From contig JAHISP010000084.1 of NCBI GenBank assembly GCA_018818165.1, positions 186,001 through 250,000 on the forward strand: a stretch of 64,000 bases of DNA, given 5' to 3'. The stretch comes from Bacteroidota bacterium (GTDB lineage Bacteria; Bacteroidota; Ignavibacteria; Ignavibacteriales; Melioribacteraceae). The notes beneath the pieces are model-generated. The model saw only the letters and a list, made by a program, of their open reading frames with translations, did not search any database and was not told where the DNA came from. This document shows positions 52,075 to 62,227 of the stretch, piece by piece (the stretch's first letter is position 1; each line of letters begins with the position of its first letter). Both the position numbers and the translations under genes were made by a program.

Positions 52075-53529
52075 GTGAGTAGAATTAAAATAGCAATAGT
52101 GTTTTTGTTTTTTGTTTTTGGAAATGTATTTCCGCAATTTCAAGAGTTTATACAACACCTTTATCAACTTCCAACCGTGGAAGCAAAAAATACCGCAATT
52201 GATAGTTTTATGACTTATGCAAAAACTGTTGGAATTCCTTTTGTGGAAGGTGAAAAGGCAAATTTTGTCTATTTTGGAACGGCAACAAGTGCCGCAATTG
52301 CTGGCGATTTTAATGGTTGGAATCCCACCAATACCAAAATGACAAACATTAGCGGAACAAATTTTTTCTTCCGAACCGAAACTTTTGAACTTGACGCAAG
52401 ATTGGATTATAAATTAGTAATTAGTGCCCAAAATTGGATTCTTGACCCGGAAAATCCAGACAGAATTAGCGGTGGTTTTGGTCCAAATTCTGAACTAGCA
52501 ATGCCAGAATATATCCAACCTTGGGAAATAAAGTATAACCCTTCAATTCCTCACGGAGAGCGAACAAATATAACTGTCCAAAGCATTGCAGTTGGCCGCT
52601 CCTACGGAGTTTCGGTTTATTTGCCGCCATCATACAAAACTGAAACTGATAAAAAGTATCCAACCGTTTATTTTCAAGATGGAGGCGAGTACATTACACT
52701 TGGCTCAGCAGTTAATATTATAGATAATTTAATTGACAGCAACAAAATCGTAGAAGTAATTGCGGTTTTTGTAACGCCAAATAATAGAAATGAAGAATAT
52801 GCTTTCGAAAAACGACATCAATATGCGGAGTTTTTTGCTACTGAATTAGTTCCAGAAATTGATTCAAAATTTAGGACATCCAAAAATGCTGCTGATAGAC
52901 TAGTAATGGGCGATTCATATGGCGGAAATATTAGCGGTCTAATTAGTTACAATTATCCCGATGTCTTTGCCAATTGTGGACTGCATTCTGCGGCTTTTCA
53001 ACCAAATAATTATGAAGTTTACAATATGATTATAAGTGGTGATAAAAAAGAAATTAAATTTGCTGGAACTTGGGGAACATACGAAGGTCTTGATGCAAAT
53101 TTGCGAGCTTTTGATTTGCTTATTTCTGGCAAAGGATATTCGTTTAATTGGGCAGAATTTCACGAAGGACATAGTTGGGGTTTGTGGCGTGCCACAACGG
53201 ATTTAATTTTGCAATCTATTTTCCCAGCAGGCTTTACTACTGTTGGAAAGGAAAATGAAATTCCAGCAGGATTTCAACTTTTACAGAATTATCCAAATCC
53301 TTTTAATCCAAGCACTACAATAAAATATAGCCTTAGTTCAGAAACAGAAGTAAAAATTGAAATTACAGATACACTTGGACAAAGAATTAAATTACTGTTT
53401 GATGGTATGAAATCGGCAGGAACACATTATATTCAATTTGACGCAAGCAATTTGCCAAGTGGAGTTTATATTTACTCACTAACGGTAAATGGAAAAACGC
53501 TTAGTAAGAAGATGGAATTAATTAAATAG
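52075..53529 (+). CDS. Secreted esterase with CBM48-like module and type IX sorting domain
   Basis: A 484-residue secreted enzyme. I start it at the GTG at 52075, seven bases after GGAG, giving a clean signal peptide (VFLFFVFGNVFPQ). It has a CBM48/AMPK-like beta-sandwich (AAIAGDFNGWNPTNTKM), then an enterochelin-esterase-like alpha/beta hydrolase with S281 in MGDSYGG and histidine in EGHSWGLW, and a C-terminal type A sorting domain (QNYPNPFNPSTTIKYSL through VYIYSLTVNGKTLSKKMELI). It should be exported by the type IX system. Likely substrates are ester-linked groups on polysaccharides or siderophores. Confidence 0.9.
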   Translation: MSRIKIAIVFLFFVFGNVFPQFQEFIQHLYQLPTVEAKNTAIDSFMTYAKTVGIPFVEGEKANFVYFGTATSAAIAGDFNGWNPTNTKMTNISGTNFFFRTETFELDARLDYKLVISAQNWILDPENPDRISGGFGPNSELAMPEYIQPWEIKYNPSIPHGERTNITVQSIAVGRSYGVSVYLPPSYKTETDKKYPTVYFQDGGEYITLGSAVNIIDNLIDSNKIVEVIAVFVTPNNRNEEYAFEKRHQYAEFFATELVPEIDSKFRTSKNAADRLVMGDSYGGNISGLISYNYPDVFANCGLHSAAFQPNNYEVYNMIISGDKKEIKFAGTWGTYEGLDANLRAFDLLISGKGYSFNWAEFHEGHSWGLWRATTDLILQSIFPAGFTTVGKENEIPAGFQLLQNYPNPFNPSTTIKYSLSSETEVKIEITDTLGQRIKLLFDGMKSAGTHYIQFDASNLPSGVYIYSLTVNGKTLSKKMELIK

Positions 53530-53535
53530 TATCAA

Positions 53536-53591
53536 ATGACCATAGTAAGTTCTCCTTTTTTTTGAAATAATTTAAGAACTACTATAGTCAT
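53536..53591 (+). terminator. Imperfect hairpin after the esterase gene
   Basis: ATGACCATAGTAAGTTCT (53536-53553) pairs with AGAACTACTATAGTCAT (53575-53591) with one mismatch and one bulged A. It begins seven bases after the esterase stop; a T8 run sits in the loop rather than after the stem. Confidence 0.55.
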
Positions 53592-53898
53592 ATGACCTAA
53601 ACTTTAAATAAACCAAAAGTATAGACTACAAGTCCATAGTTTTGGTTACGAATAAAATTAGTTTTTAAAGACCAAATGCCAAACCACAAAAACCAAATAA
53701 TATCCAAATTTCAATATCCAAACTTTTTTCTTTTTTATGCGTGATTCATTCAAAAATATAGAGTTTGTGTTTTGGTTATTCGTTTTTGTTATTTGTTTGA
53801 AATTTATCTTTTGTAGTTTGCTATTTATTATGACAATTTAGGAGATAAAGCGAGATACAATTTAGTGCAAAGTTTTAACTCCTAATGAAATTAATAAA
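53592..53898. other. Intergenic region with imperfect inverted repeats; no gene
   Basis: Between the esterase and lipoprotein genes. AACCAAAAGTATAGAC (53611-53626) and GTCCATAGTTTTGGTT (53632-53647) form an inverted repeat with 14 of 16 pairs. Farther on, CAAA-rich sequence (near 53675-53725) faces TTTG-rich sequence (near 53768-53825), a weak larger inverted repeat. No coding sequence is visible. Confidence 0.45.
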
Positions 53899-53924
53899 AA
53901 AGCCCAATTATAAAATTGGGCTTT
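53899..53924 (-). terminator. Terminator of the NGGE-repeat lipoprotein gene
   Basis: AAAGCCCAATT (53899-53909) pairs perfectly with AATTGGGCTTT (53914-53924). Read on the minus strand, the stem lies nine bases past the lipoprotein stop and is followed by a T-rich run (TTTTTT), as a Rho-independent terminator should be. Confidence 0.9.
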
Positions 53925-53932
53925 AATATTTT

Positions 53933-56900
53933 TTATTCAACAGAACCAGCTATTGAAAATGATGCAATACCATTAGGTCCACTAACTTTGATAGTAATAG
54001 TTGCCGCCGCTGAGGTCATTTCAGCAGGTTTTGAATCAATAAGGACGAAACTAAAAGTAGTATTGTTAAATTGTACATCTGGCATTTTTACTGCAACATC
54101 ACCTGCAACTTCAGCATCACCCGTTGTAGCTACTGAAACCGAATATTCATTTCCAGGTGCTAATGGATTTCCAAATTCATCCATTACGGTGTAAGTAAAC
54201 GATTGTGATCCGCCATTTGGCAAATTGAAGGAAGTAGGTGATGCAGTTAAAATCGGAGTTCCAGAAAAAAGAACTCTGGTTTTTGTAGTTATTGACTGTT
54301 CATTTTCATTAATTGTGCTAGCATGAATATAAAAGAACCCATCTTTATAAGTGGGATCATTTGGTAATGGATTCCCTGATAATAAAGTAACTCCGGCTAT
54401 TCCACTGGCATCAGTTAATGCTGAACCTTGAACAACAGCTGCGTCAGATGAAAAATAAACAACAGTACTTGGTTTCACAGGGTTAGTGTACTTATCACCT
54501 ACTAGTGCGGTTACAATCACTTTTTCACCCAATTTATAATAGTATGGATAATTTACTTGATCTGTTCCAACAGAAAAATGAGTTAGATCAGGCATACCAC
54601 CATGAATTGCAATATTAACAGGTTTGGATCTTATTGTATTACCATTGAAATCAATTTCAGCAATTACTTGAACAGCCCCTGCAATTGTACCACTTGTTAG
54701 ATTAACAGTTACTTGACCAGCTTCATTTGTTTTCACTACACTTGGAGCTAGAATTTCTCCTCCATTTGGCTGCGAACCAAATCTGAATGAGACATTAACA
54801 CTATGTGCAATATCAATTGGAATACCACTTGAGTCTTGAACTTCAAATGTAATTTGAGCTGTTTCTGGGGAACCACTTTCTGTAACTCCTATTGCATCTA
54901 GCGTTTGAGAAACAATAAATATTGAAGCTGGCTCACCAGATATTTGATCAATTTTCTTTTCAATTGAGAAAGTGGCAGCCGAAATATCAGAAATGTCATT
55001 TCTATCTGCATCACTAACTTTTATTGCGCATAAATCAGAAATAATTCCGGGAACAGGATCCCACGTCCAATTTCCATCGCTTGGAGTGTTTGCTATAAGT
55101 TCTTGCCAACTGCCACCATTATTTGCGGAAAATTCTATTCTAACATTTTGTACATATTGAGAAGACCAAGTAATAGGTTTTCTTGAACCTTCAGTAACAA
55201 TTTCGCCACCATTTGGCGAAATGAGAGTTATAGTTGGTAAAGGTTTAATAGAGAAAACATTGTTACTTACGTCTTCTGGGTTACCGTCTAATGCATCTTT
55301 AACTTTAACCAATACTGATGTTGAAACTTGATTCGGAATAGTCCATTGGATTGAACCAGAATTAGTTCTATTTTCTGATATTACTTGCCATGCATTTCCA
55401 TTATCTACAGAATACTCAATTGTAACCATATCAATATTTGAAGAAGACCAAGTTATTGGATGTGATTCACCGGCTACCCAAACTTCGCTGCCATTTGGAG
55501 ATGATAAAGTGATTGATTGATTAACTGTAGCAGAATTATTAATTGTAAATGTACCGTTGGAAACATCACTAATGTCAGATCTAGATGCATCACTAATTCT
55601 AATCATTCCATGACTAGTTTGAGTAAGAGAAACAGGATTCCATCTATAGAAGCCAGGATCCGTTGCAGTACTTTGAACAAGTGTCACCCATTGAGCACCA
55701 TTATTACTTGAATATTCAATTTTAATATTTTTCACATTCTGTGTTTGCCATTTAATATCAGCACTTCCACCAGCTTGAAGCTGCTCGCCACCATTTGGAT
55801 AAACGACTAGAACTTGCCCATCATTTGCTTTGTGGATGTTAAAATACGAATCACTCTCATCCTTAATATTTGAATCGTTAGAAGCTATTACTTTAATTCT
55901 TGCTAAAGATGAGGAAGTGTCAGGTGGTGTCCACATATATGCACCAGTAGATTTATAATTTCTTATAATCTCATGCCAAGTAGTTGTGTTATCAATTGTA
56001 AAATAAATATCAACGTTTTCAACACCGGCAGAAGTCCACTCAATTCTTGTTGGGGTACCAGAAATTACATCCTCACCACCATTTGGGGAAACTACTCGTA
56101 ACAATTTATTTTTGGGATGTATAGAAAAAGATGCATCAGATAAGTCAAATATAGTACTATCAGTTGCATGTCTAATTCTAATCTTACATAAGTCCGATCT
56201 ATCCTGAATACTAGGCACAACCCAATTAAAAAGTCCATTACTTGGAGCATCTGCCAAGATATTATCCCACGTAGTTCCATTGTTCAAAGAATAATCTATA
56301 GCAATTCTTTCAACATTTTCTGAAGTCCAAGCTATTTCATAAGGTTCTCCAATTATCCAGTTTTCACCACCATTAGGTGTTAATAATTGCAAAGAATATG
56401 ATGGTTGTCCTTTAACAGTAAACAATCCACTAAAATCAACAGGTTCATCAAACTCCGCATCACTAATACGCAATCTATATTCAGTTGAAGGAATTGTGAA
56501 TCGAGTTTCAAAAACGCCAGCAGCACCAGGAGCATTTGTTACCAAATTAAACCATTGGTCATCAAAATGCAAAGCCGTTGGGTCGTAAATAGCATTTGTA
56601 GTAGTATACTCAATTTTAATTTTTTCAACATTTTGAGCTTCCCATTCAATTTTATTTAAATCACCTGCAACCCAATTATCGCCACTTTTTGGTTTAATAA
56701 GTTTAAGAGTGCCCGCTTGCTTAATTCTAAATGTAGCATTACTTTCATCATTAGGATTTCCATCCACTGCATCACTAATCCTAATTTTAGCTTGAGTGGA
56801 ATTTACATTAGGAACTGTCCAATCATATGAACCTGAACTTAGCAAATTATTTTCAACTAATGCCCAAGTTAAACCATTGTTGGAAGAATATTCAATTTTT

Positions 56901-58690
56901 ACCTGAGTTACAGCAGAACTATTCCAGGAAATATTCTTTGCAGTATTTGCTTCCCAAAATTCGCCACCATTTGGGGAAACAATTTCCAGACTTTGAACTA
57001 TCTGATTAGAGATAGATAGATTAGATTCTGAAATATCAGATGGAATTCCATCGTTAGCATCACTAATTTTAATTTTAACTTGGTTTGAATTTACATCAGG
57101 AATATTTTCCCATGTATATGAGCCAGAGCTTTCAATATTATTAGCTATCAACTTCCATTCGGCACCCCCATTTACTGTATAATCAATTCTAATTTTTGCA
57201 ATATTTATTGAGTTCCAAGTAATATTTATACTAGACCCAGATTGTAGTGTTTCTCCACCATTTGGTGAAATTAAATTAATATTTGGCTCTGGTGAAATGG
57301 AAAACAATTCCGAACTTATATCGGAAGGGCTTCCGTCACTTGCATCTGAAATCCGAACTCGACAGTTGGTTGCAGCTATGGCAGGAATTTGCTCCCATGA
57401 ATAAAATCCATCACTTTGGGTTGATTCAACAATAGTGCTCCAGTTAACTCCATTATCTATGGTATATTCAATTTTTACTAAGGAAACATCTTTTGAATTC
57501 CAAGATATAATTTGGGAAGTTCCTGCTGCCCAAGTTTCTCCACCATTAGGCGCAGTTATGTTTATCTCTTGTGGTAATGAAGTAAAAATCGAAAAAGGTG
57601 TATCGTTAAAATCAAATGGAACACTATCTGCTGCATCGCTAACTCTTATTAAGCATTGTGTCGAATTTATATTTGGAACTAAAGACCAAAAATATATTCC
57701 ATTATTTGGCGTGCTTTCTATAATTGTATTCCAACTGGCACCTCCGTTAAAACTATATTCTATTTTTACATCTTCAACTGTCTCAACAGATTTAGGAGCT
57801 CCTGCTAAAATATTTTTTGAATTGTTACTTTTTAATAAAAGGTTATTAATAATTTTCTTGTTAGAATTTTTAATACTTAGTTTTTCTTTGGTGTATTTTA
57901 AATCTGCTCCACCAGGAGTAATATCTAATTTTGTATCCCATTTAATATATTGACCAGAACCTGACAACCATTCTTCTCCGCCATTTGGCAATGTTACGGT
58001 TAATAAATCTTCAGGTTCAATTGAAAATGTTCCATCACTTAAATCAGTTACTAAAGCATCATTTGCATCAATTACTCTAACCTTCGCATTGGATGCAGGT
58101 GTATTTGGAAGTGGATACCAACTATAAAAACCAGTACTTGGAAAATTAGAAACAATACTAACCCAGTTTAATCCATTATCTAGAGTATAATCTAAATTAA
58201 CAGAATCGACATTTATGCTTGTCCACTTTATTGCTTGATTACTATTGCCTTTCCATGACTCACCTCCGTTTGGTTGGCTAAGAGTAATTTTTTTTGAAGT
58301 ACCTACAGCAATAGTAAAAAATCCTTCACTAATCGAATTTAGGGTGCTATCTGCAGTAGTAATTCTAATCCGCCCTTCTGTTGTTGGTGTATTTGGTATA
58401 AATGACCAAATATAGCTTTGAATATTATCTACGTTAGAAGCTATTAAATTCCAAGTATCACCATTATTGATTGTATAGTCAATTAATAATTTCTGTGTTG
58501 TGTTACTCGTCCATTTTATATTAAAACTGGACGAGGCGAAGAGAGTATCACCACTTTTCGGACTTGTAGTTACAAGAGTTTCTGTACCAGGAGTAACAGG
58601 GTTTGTTCCATTTGTGCTATCCTTTAGTTGGCATGAAAACATAAGAACAATTAGAGAAATAATTGTAAACAAAATGATGAATTTTTTCAT
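53933..58690 (-). CDS. Large lipoprotein with 12 NGGE repeats and C-terminal Ig-like domains
   Basis: A 1585-residue surface lipoprotein (lipobox VLMFSC, C20). It carries about 12 beta-sandwich repeats of roughly 95 residues, each starting near SPNGGE-x-W and containing I-x-W-x-S, the IEYS-x-NNG-x-W strand and IRISDA; they resemble the Kre9/KNH-like (Ser-Thr-rich GPI-anchored) repeats. Repeat 3 carries an insertion of about 45 residues (KYTKEKLSIKNSNKK region), and repeat 7 is divergent. The last 340 residues hold invasin/Ig-like domains (VTVNLTSGTIAGAVQVIAEI, VTALVGDKYTNPVKPSTVVYF, SFTYTVMDEFGNPLAPG). No sorting domain is present. Probably an adhesin or surface-matrix protein; the ligand is unknown. 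Confidence 0.9.
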   Translation of the reverse strand: MKKFIILFTIISLIVLMFSCQLKDSTNGTNPVTPGTETLVTTSPKSGDTLFASSSFNIKWTSNTTQKLLIDYTINNGDTWNLIASNVDNIQSYIWSFIPNTPTTEGRIRITTADSTLNSISEGFFTIAVGTSKKITLSQPNGGESWKGNSNQAIKWTSINVDSVNLDYTLDNGLNWVSIVSNFPSTGFYSWYPLPNTPASNAKVRVIDANDALVTDLSDGTFSIEPEDLLTVTLPNGGEEWLSGSGQYIKWDTKLDITPGGADLKYTKEKLSIKNSNKKIINNLLLKSNNSKNILAGAPKSVETVEDVKIEYSFNGGASWNTIIESTPNNGIYFWSLVPNINSTQCLIRVSDAADSVPFDFNDTPFSIFTSLPQEINITAPNGGETWAAGTSQIISWNSKDVSLVKIEYTIDNGVNWSTIVESTQSDGFYSWEQIPAIAATNCRVRISDASDGSPSDISSELFSISPEPNINLISPNGGETLQSGSSINITWNSINIAKIRIDYTVNGGAEWKLIANNIESSGSYTWENIPDVNSNQVKIKISDANDGIPSDISESNLSISNQIVQSLEIVSPNGGEFWEANTAKNISWNSSAVTQVKIEYSSNNGLTWALVENNLLSSGSYDWTVPNVNSTQAKIRISDAVDGNPNDESNATFRIKQAGTLKLIKPKSGDNWVAGDLNKIEWEAQNVEKIKIEYTTTNAIYDPTALHFDDQWFNLVTNAPGAAGVFETRFTIPSTEYRLRISDAEFDEPVDFSGLFTVKGQPSYSLQLLTPNGGENWIIGEPYEIAWTSENVERIAIDYSLNNGTTWDNILADAPSNGLFNWVVPSIQDRSDLCKIRIRHATDSTIFDLSDASFSIHPKNKLLRVVSPNGGEDVISGTPTRIEWTSAGVENVDIYFTIDNTTTWHEIIRNYKSTGAYMWTPPDTSSSLARIKVIASNDSNIKDESDSYFNIHKANDGQVLVVYPNGGEQLQAGGSADIKWQTQNVKNIKIEYSSNNGAQWVTLVQSTATDPGFYRWNPVSLTQTSHGMIRISDASRSDISDVSNGTFTINNSATVNQSITLSSPNGSEVWVAGESHPITWSSSNIDMVTIEYSVDNGNAWQVISENRTNSGSIQWTIPNQVSTSVLVKVKDALDGNPEDVSNNVFSIKPLPTITLISPNGGEIVTEGSRKPITWSSQYVQNVRIEFSANNGGSWQELIANTPSDGNWTWDPVPGIISDLCAIKVSDADRNDISDISAATFSIEKKIDQISGEPASIFIVSQTLDAIGVTESGSPETAQITFEVQDSSGIPIDIAHSVNVSFRFGSQPNGGEILAPSVVKTNEAGQVTVNLTSGTIAGAVQVIAEIDFNGNTIRSKPVNIAIHGGMPDLTHFSVGTDQVNYPYYYKLGEKVIVTALVGDKYTNPVKPSTVVYFSSDAAVVQGSALTDASGIAGVTLLSGNPLPNDPTYKDGFFYIHASTINENEQSITTKTRVLFSGTPILTASPTSFNLPNGGSQSFTYTVMDEFGNPLAPGNEYSVSVATTGDAEVAGDVAVKMPDVQFNNTTFSFVLIDSKPAEMTSAAATITIKVSGPNGIASFSIAGSVE

Positions 58691-59026
58691 GATTTCCTCA
58701 AATTAAAATAAATTTTTCTTGATATTAAATATTTACAACAACTTTTTTATCTATCCATTTATAATGTAATAAATTACCGAAATGCTTAATGTTATTCAAC
58801 TATATTATCATTAAGTATTACAATTACCTTTTTTAAAAAATTAATTACTCTTGCAATCAGAAAGTGCAATTAATTCTTAAATCAAAAATTATGCCTTATA
58901 TAAAATTGCTAATTTGCTAGAAAATAATTGAAACGGTTATGTTTTGAAGTAAATGTTACAGTTTTAAATAATATTTTTACCGAAAAGGAAGTATTTCCCC
59001 TCCAAAAAATTGGAGGGGAAATTGAA
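58691..59026. other. Upstream region of the lipoprotein gene; hairpin of the next gene
   Basis: About 336 AT-rich bases. The minus-strand ribosome-binding site of the lipoprotein (GAGGAAATC) lies at its left end. The only other signal is the perfect hairpin at 58994-59021. Confidence 0.5.
58994..59021 (-). terminator. Hairpin after the tricorn-like protease gene
   Basis: TTTCCCCTCCAA (58994-59005) pairs perfectly with TTGGAGGGGAAA (59010-59021) over 12 bp with an AAAA loop, six bases past the minus-strand stop. It is GC-rich and strong; the following T tract is short, so it is a probable rather than classic terminator. Confidence 0.75.
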
Positions 59027-62000
59027 TTATTTTATTTGTTTCAAAAGTTCGTCAACAGCTCGTTTTAATTGAGCATCGTTTCCGGTAACTTTTTCATCTG
59101 GGGAGTTATTAACAATTATATCTGGTATTGCTGGAACAAAATCCATATTCTTATCATCTGCTTTTACATACCAACCACGGGAAGGCATTCTAATTGTTGA
59201 GCCGTCAATTAAGGTTTTAGAGCCAGTTGAAATTACAGCTCCAAAAGTTGGCACTCCAACAAGAGTTCCAATTCCAAGATTTTTATATGCATGTGAAAAT
59301 ATTTCAGCGTTAGAATAACTATTTTGATTACAAATTGCTATCGATGGCTTTGTCCAAGCTGCAAACGGAAGCCTTTCGCCTATTGGGTAATAATTACGAA
59401 AATTCTTTTTCTCTTTTTCCAAATCCTTTGCTGCACCACGAGGAATTGTATAAGCGTGCTGTTTGTAATTTAGGATAGTCATTAAATAATCGGTAGTCCA
59501 ACCACCGCCGTTATAACGCACATCAATAACAATTGCATCTTTTCCAGAACCCACTGCGGTAAATTCACGCTCAAAGCGTTCAAAACTTTCCATTCCCATT
59601 GATTCAATGTGCAAATATCCAATTTTGCCATTTGACCATTTATCAACAAGCTTGCGGTTGTTTTCAACCCATTCATCATAAAGCTGAGTTCGCAGGCTTG
59701 CAGTAGGTCTAATTACAATTTCTAAATCCTCACCTTTTCTGTCAATATTTAAAAGTGTTTTTTCTTCTGAAGTATTTGCAAGAAGTGAATAAATATTGGT
59801 TCCATTTTTAACTTCAGTGCCATTAACATGTGTAATTATATCACCAGCTAATAATTTACTTTGCTCTCTATCAGCAGGTGAGTTTGGAACAACACGTAAA
59901 ACTTTTACTCCATTTTTTACCGCAATTAACTCAGCGCCAATTAAACCAGTTTTTTCTTTCTGAAGATCTGTTCGGTCGTTTGCATATCTCATGCCCATGT
60001 GACTAGCATTTAGTTCGCCAAGCATTATGTTATACATATCTTGGAAATCCTTTTGAGTAGATGCTTTTAAACACATTGGTTTGTATTTATCTTTTAAATC
60101 ATCCCAATTATTATTGTGAAAATTTGGGTCATAAAATCCATCTCTTAAAGCTCTCCAGCTTTCTTCAAATATTTGATTTTCTTCTTCGGCAAAGTTTATA
60201 TCCATTTTACCGTTAAATGGTAATGATTCATCCTTACCGCTTTTAATATCTAATCGAGAAAGTTTTCCTTTTGGTGAAAAATAGATGTACTTAAATTCCT
60301 TATCCATTGTTAAGCCCGAAGGATTTTTTCCACCTTTAGTAATTTCTTTAATATCTGTTCCATCAAATTTGATGCTGTAAATATCTTTGCCTTTTTCTGT
60401 AAGAGCCGATGCCGTAAAGTATATTGTCTTTCCATCTTTGGAAAACTGAATATCACTTTCATTTCCTTGCAAAGAAGTTACACGCACTAAACGCTCGTAA
60501 ATCTTATCAATATCAATTTTTATTGGTTCTACTAAAGTTGAATCGGCACCTTTCTTTTTATCTTTGGAAGGTTTCTTTTCTTCATCCGAATATTCCCAAT
60601 CCTCTTTTGTTTTATCCCAATCTGATTTTTTTAACCACGCAAACCAAATATCCAAATCGCTATTGCTGCGTTGGGAAATAAATCCTAATTTTGATCCATC
60701 CTTACTCCAGACTGGAGAATAATCGCCGCGTGGATGCATACTTACATTCACTGGTTTTATGCTGTTATCAACTGGATGAATAAATACTTCGTCATTAAAT
60801 TCTAAATCACTCAGTGAATAGGCAATCCATTTGCTATCTGGCGACCACGAAATTCCTTCTGGTGTTGCCCATCCATCCAATAAATCCGTTTCATTACTTA
60901 GCTCCCCATTTGCTGAAATATCAGCCGCGACAAGCTTTCCTCTTCCAATTTGGTAAATTACTTTTTTATTATCAGGTGAAATTATTGGATTTGATTCATC
61001 TTCTTTGGTATTTGTTAAACGAGTAATTTTGTGTTTCATGCTCTTAAATAAATTAGATTCCTTTTTATCGGATGAAACAAGCGAGTACAAATCAAATTGA
61101 CCATCTCTATCGGAAATGAAAATTAATGTTGAATCATTTACCCAAGCTACATTTTGATCACGATAAGGATGGTTGGAAAGATTTATAGTTAAGCTTTTTT
61201 CTTTATCGTTTTCTGTTACAAATATTTCGCCACGTATTACCAAAGATGAATATTTACCATTTGGCGAAACAGAATATTCTGTTAAATCGCCAGAAAAAGA
61301 TTTGTTTACTACTGGGTCAAACCTATAATCTGAATCAATATTAATTTCAACTTTTTGTGGAGTTCCGCTTCCAAGTTTCATTGTGTAAATATCTGTTCCA
61401 ACTTCCATTGCTAATGTTGAAGCATTTTTACTAATATTAAAATAACGTGGTCCTGTTTCTTTGAAATCGGTTATTTGCGCAACATCTTTAGCCGCGTTTC
61501 CGTTTGCGTCAATTCCAACTTGGTGAATATTGTATTTACCACTGCGAGCACTAATAAAATAAAGTGCATTATCACTTGCCCAACGTGGATAAATATCTTG
61601 AACTTCGTTATCGGTAATTTGATTAAATTCTTTTGATTCGGTGTTGTAAATCCAAATTTCTAAATCAGCTGAGCCATTATATTTTTCTCTTTCAACTCTG
61701 CCCCAACCTCGAACAAATGCAATAAATTTACCGTTTGGAGATTGAACAGCCATATTTCCAACGGCATCCAAAGCTCTAACTGGAGTTCCGCCATTAACAC
61801 TTACGCTTTCAATTTCGCCATCCCATTCCACTTGATTAAACAAGCGGCTAGTAGTGAAAAGCAAATTGTTTTGAGACGTAAAATCGGTAATTACATCATT
61901 TGCTGAATGGTAAGTTAATCTTGTTGGAAATCCACCATCTTTTGACATTAAGAAAATATCATAATTTCCATAGCGATTGCTCGAAAAAGCAATGTTCTTA

Positions 62001-62227
62001 TCATCATTACTCCAATATGGATTTCCATCATAAGCTTCGTGAATAGTTAAACGCGTTGCTTTTCCTCCATTTGTTGCTACTGACCAGATATCACCTTGAA
62101 ATGAAAAAGCTAGCTGCGAGCCATTGCTGTTCAATGCTGGATATCGTACAAAGGGTGAGTTGTTTGCAAAAATGGTGAGTGAAATAAATAGTGTTAAAAA
62201 TAATGTTAGAGTTGTTTTTTTCTTCAT
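59027..62227 (-). CDS. Tricorn-like S41 family protease
   Basis: A 1066-residue exported protease. After a signal peptide (TLFISLTIFAN), two WD40/PD40-like beta-propellers cover roughly residues 30-680 (NPYWSNDDKNIAFSSNRYGNYDIFLM, SPDSKWIAYS). The C-terminal part has the tricorn core domain, a PDZ domain (about 770-860; RVVPNSPADREQSKLLAGDII) and the peptidase S41 domain with nucleophile S972 in NSYSNAEIFSH and IDVRYNGGGWTTDYL. It degrades peptides in the periplasm; the PD40 propellers usually gate access. A Lys/Asp/Glu-rich linker with repeated KKxx stands near residue 550. It is monocistronic. Confidence 0.95.
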   Translation of the reverse strand: MKKKTTLTLFLTLFISLTIFANNSPFVRYPALNSNGSQLAFSFQGDIWSVATNGGKATRLTIHEAYDGNPYWSNDDKNIAFSSNRYGNYDIFLMSKDGGFPTRLTYHSANDVITDFTSQNNLLFTTSRLFNQVEWDGEIESVSVNGGTPVRALDAVGNMAVQSPNGKFIAFVRGWGRVEREKYNGSADLEIWIYNTESKEFNQITDNEVQDIYPRWASDNALYFISARSGKYNIHQVGIDANGNAAKDVAQITDFKETGPRYFNISKNASTLAMEVGTDIYTMKLGSGTPQKVEINIDSDYRFDPVVNKSFSGDLTEYSVSPNGKYSSLVIRGEIFVTENDKEKSLTINLSNHPYRDQNVAWVNDSTLIFISDRDGQFDLYSLVSSDKKESNLFKSMKHKITRLTNTKEDESNPIISPDNKKVIYQIGRGKLVAADISANGELSNETDLLDGWATPEGISWSPDSKWIAYSLSDLEFNDEVFIHPVDNSIKPVNVSMHPRGDYSPVWSKDGSKLGFISQRSNSDLDIWFAWLKKSDWDKTKEDWEYSDEEKKPSKDKKKGADSTLVEPIKIDIDKIYERLVRVTSLQGNESDIQFSKDGKTIYFTASALTEKGKDIYSIKFDGTDIKEITKGGKNPSGLTMDKEFKYIYFSPKGKLSRLDIKSGKDESLPFNGKMDINFAEEENQIFEESWRALRDGFYDPNFHNNNWDDLKDKYKPMCLKASTQKDFQDMYNIMLGELNASHMGMRYANDRTDLQKEKTGLIGAELIAVKNGVKVLRVVPNSPADREQSKLLAGDIITHVNGTEVKNGTNIYSLLANTSEEKTLLNIDRKGEDLEIVIRPTASLRTQLYDEWVENNRKLVDKWSNGKIGYLHIESMGMESFERFEREFTAVGSGKDAIVIDVRYNGGGWTTDYLMTILNYKQHAYTIPRGAAKDLEKEKKNFRNYYPIGERLPFAAWTKPSIAICNQNSYSNAEIFSHAYKNLGIGTLVGVPTFGAVISTGSKTLIDGSTIRMPSRGWYVKADDKNMDFVPAIPDIIVNNSPDEKVTGNDAQLKRAVDELLKQIK

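Noticed and set aside
53933-58690. Many long open frames on the opposite strand, up to 172 codons
   Set aside because: They are antisense shadows of the repeated lipoprotein gene, without ribosome-binding sites or protein-like composition.
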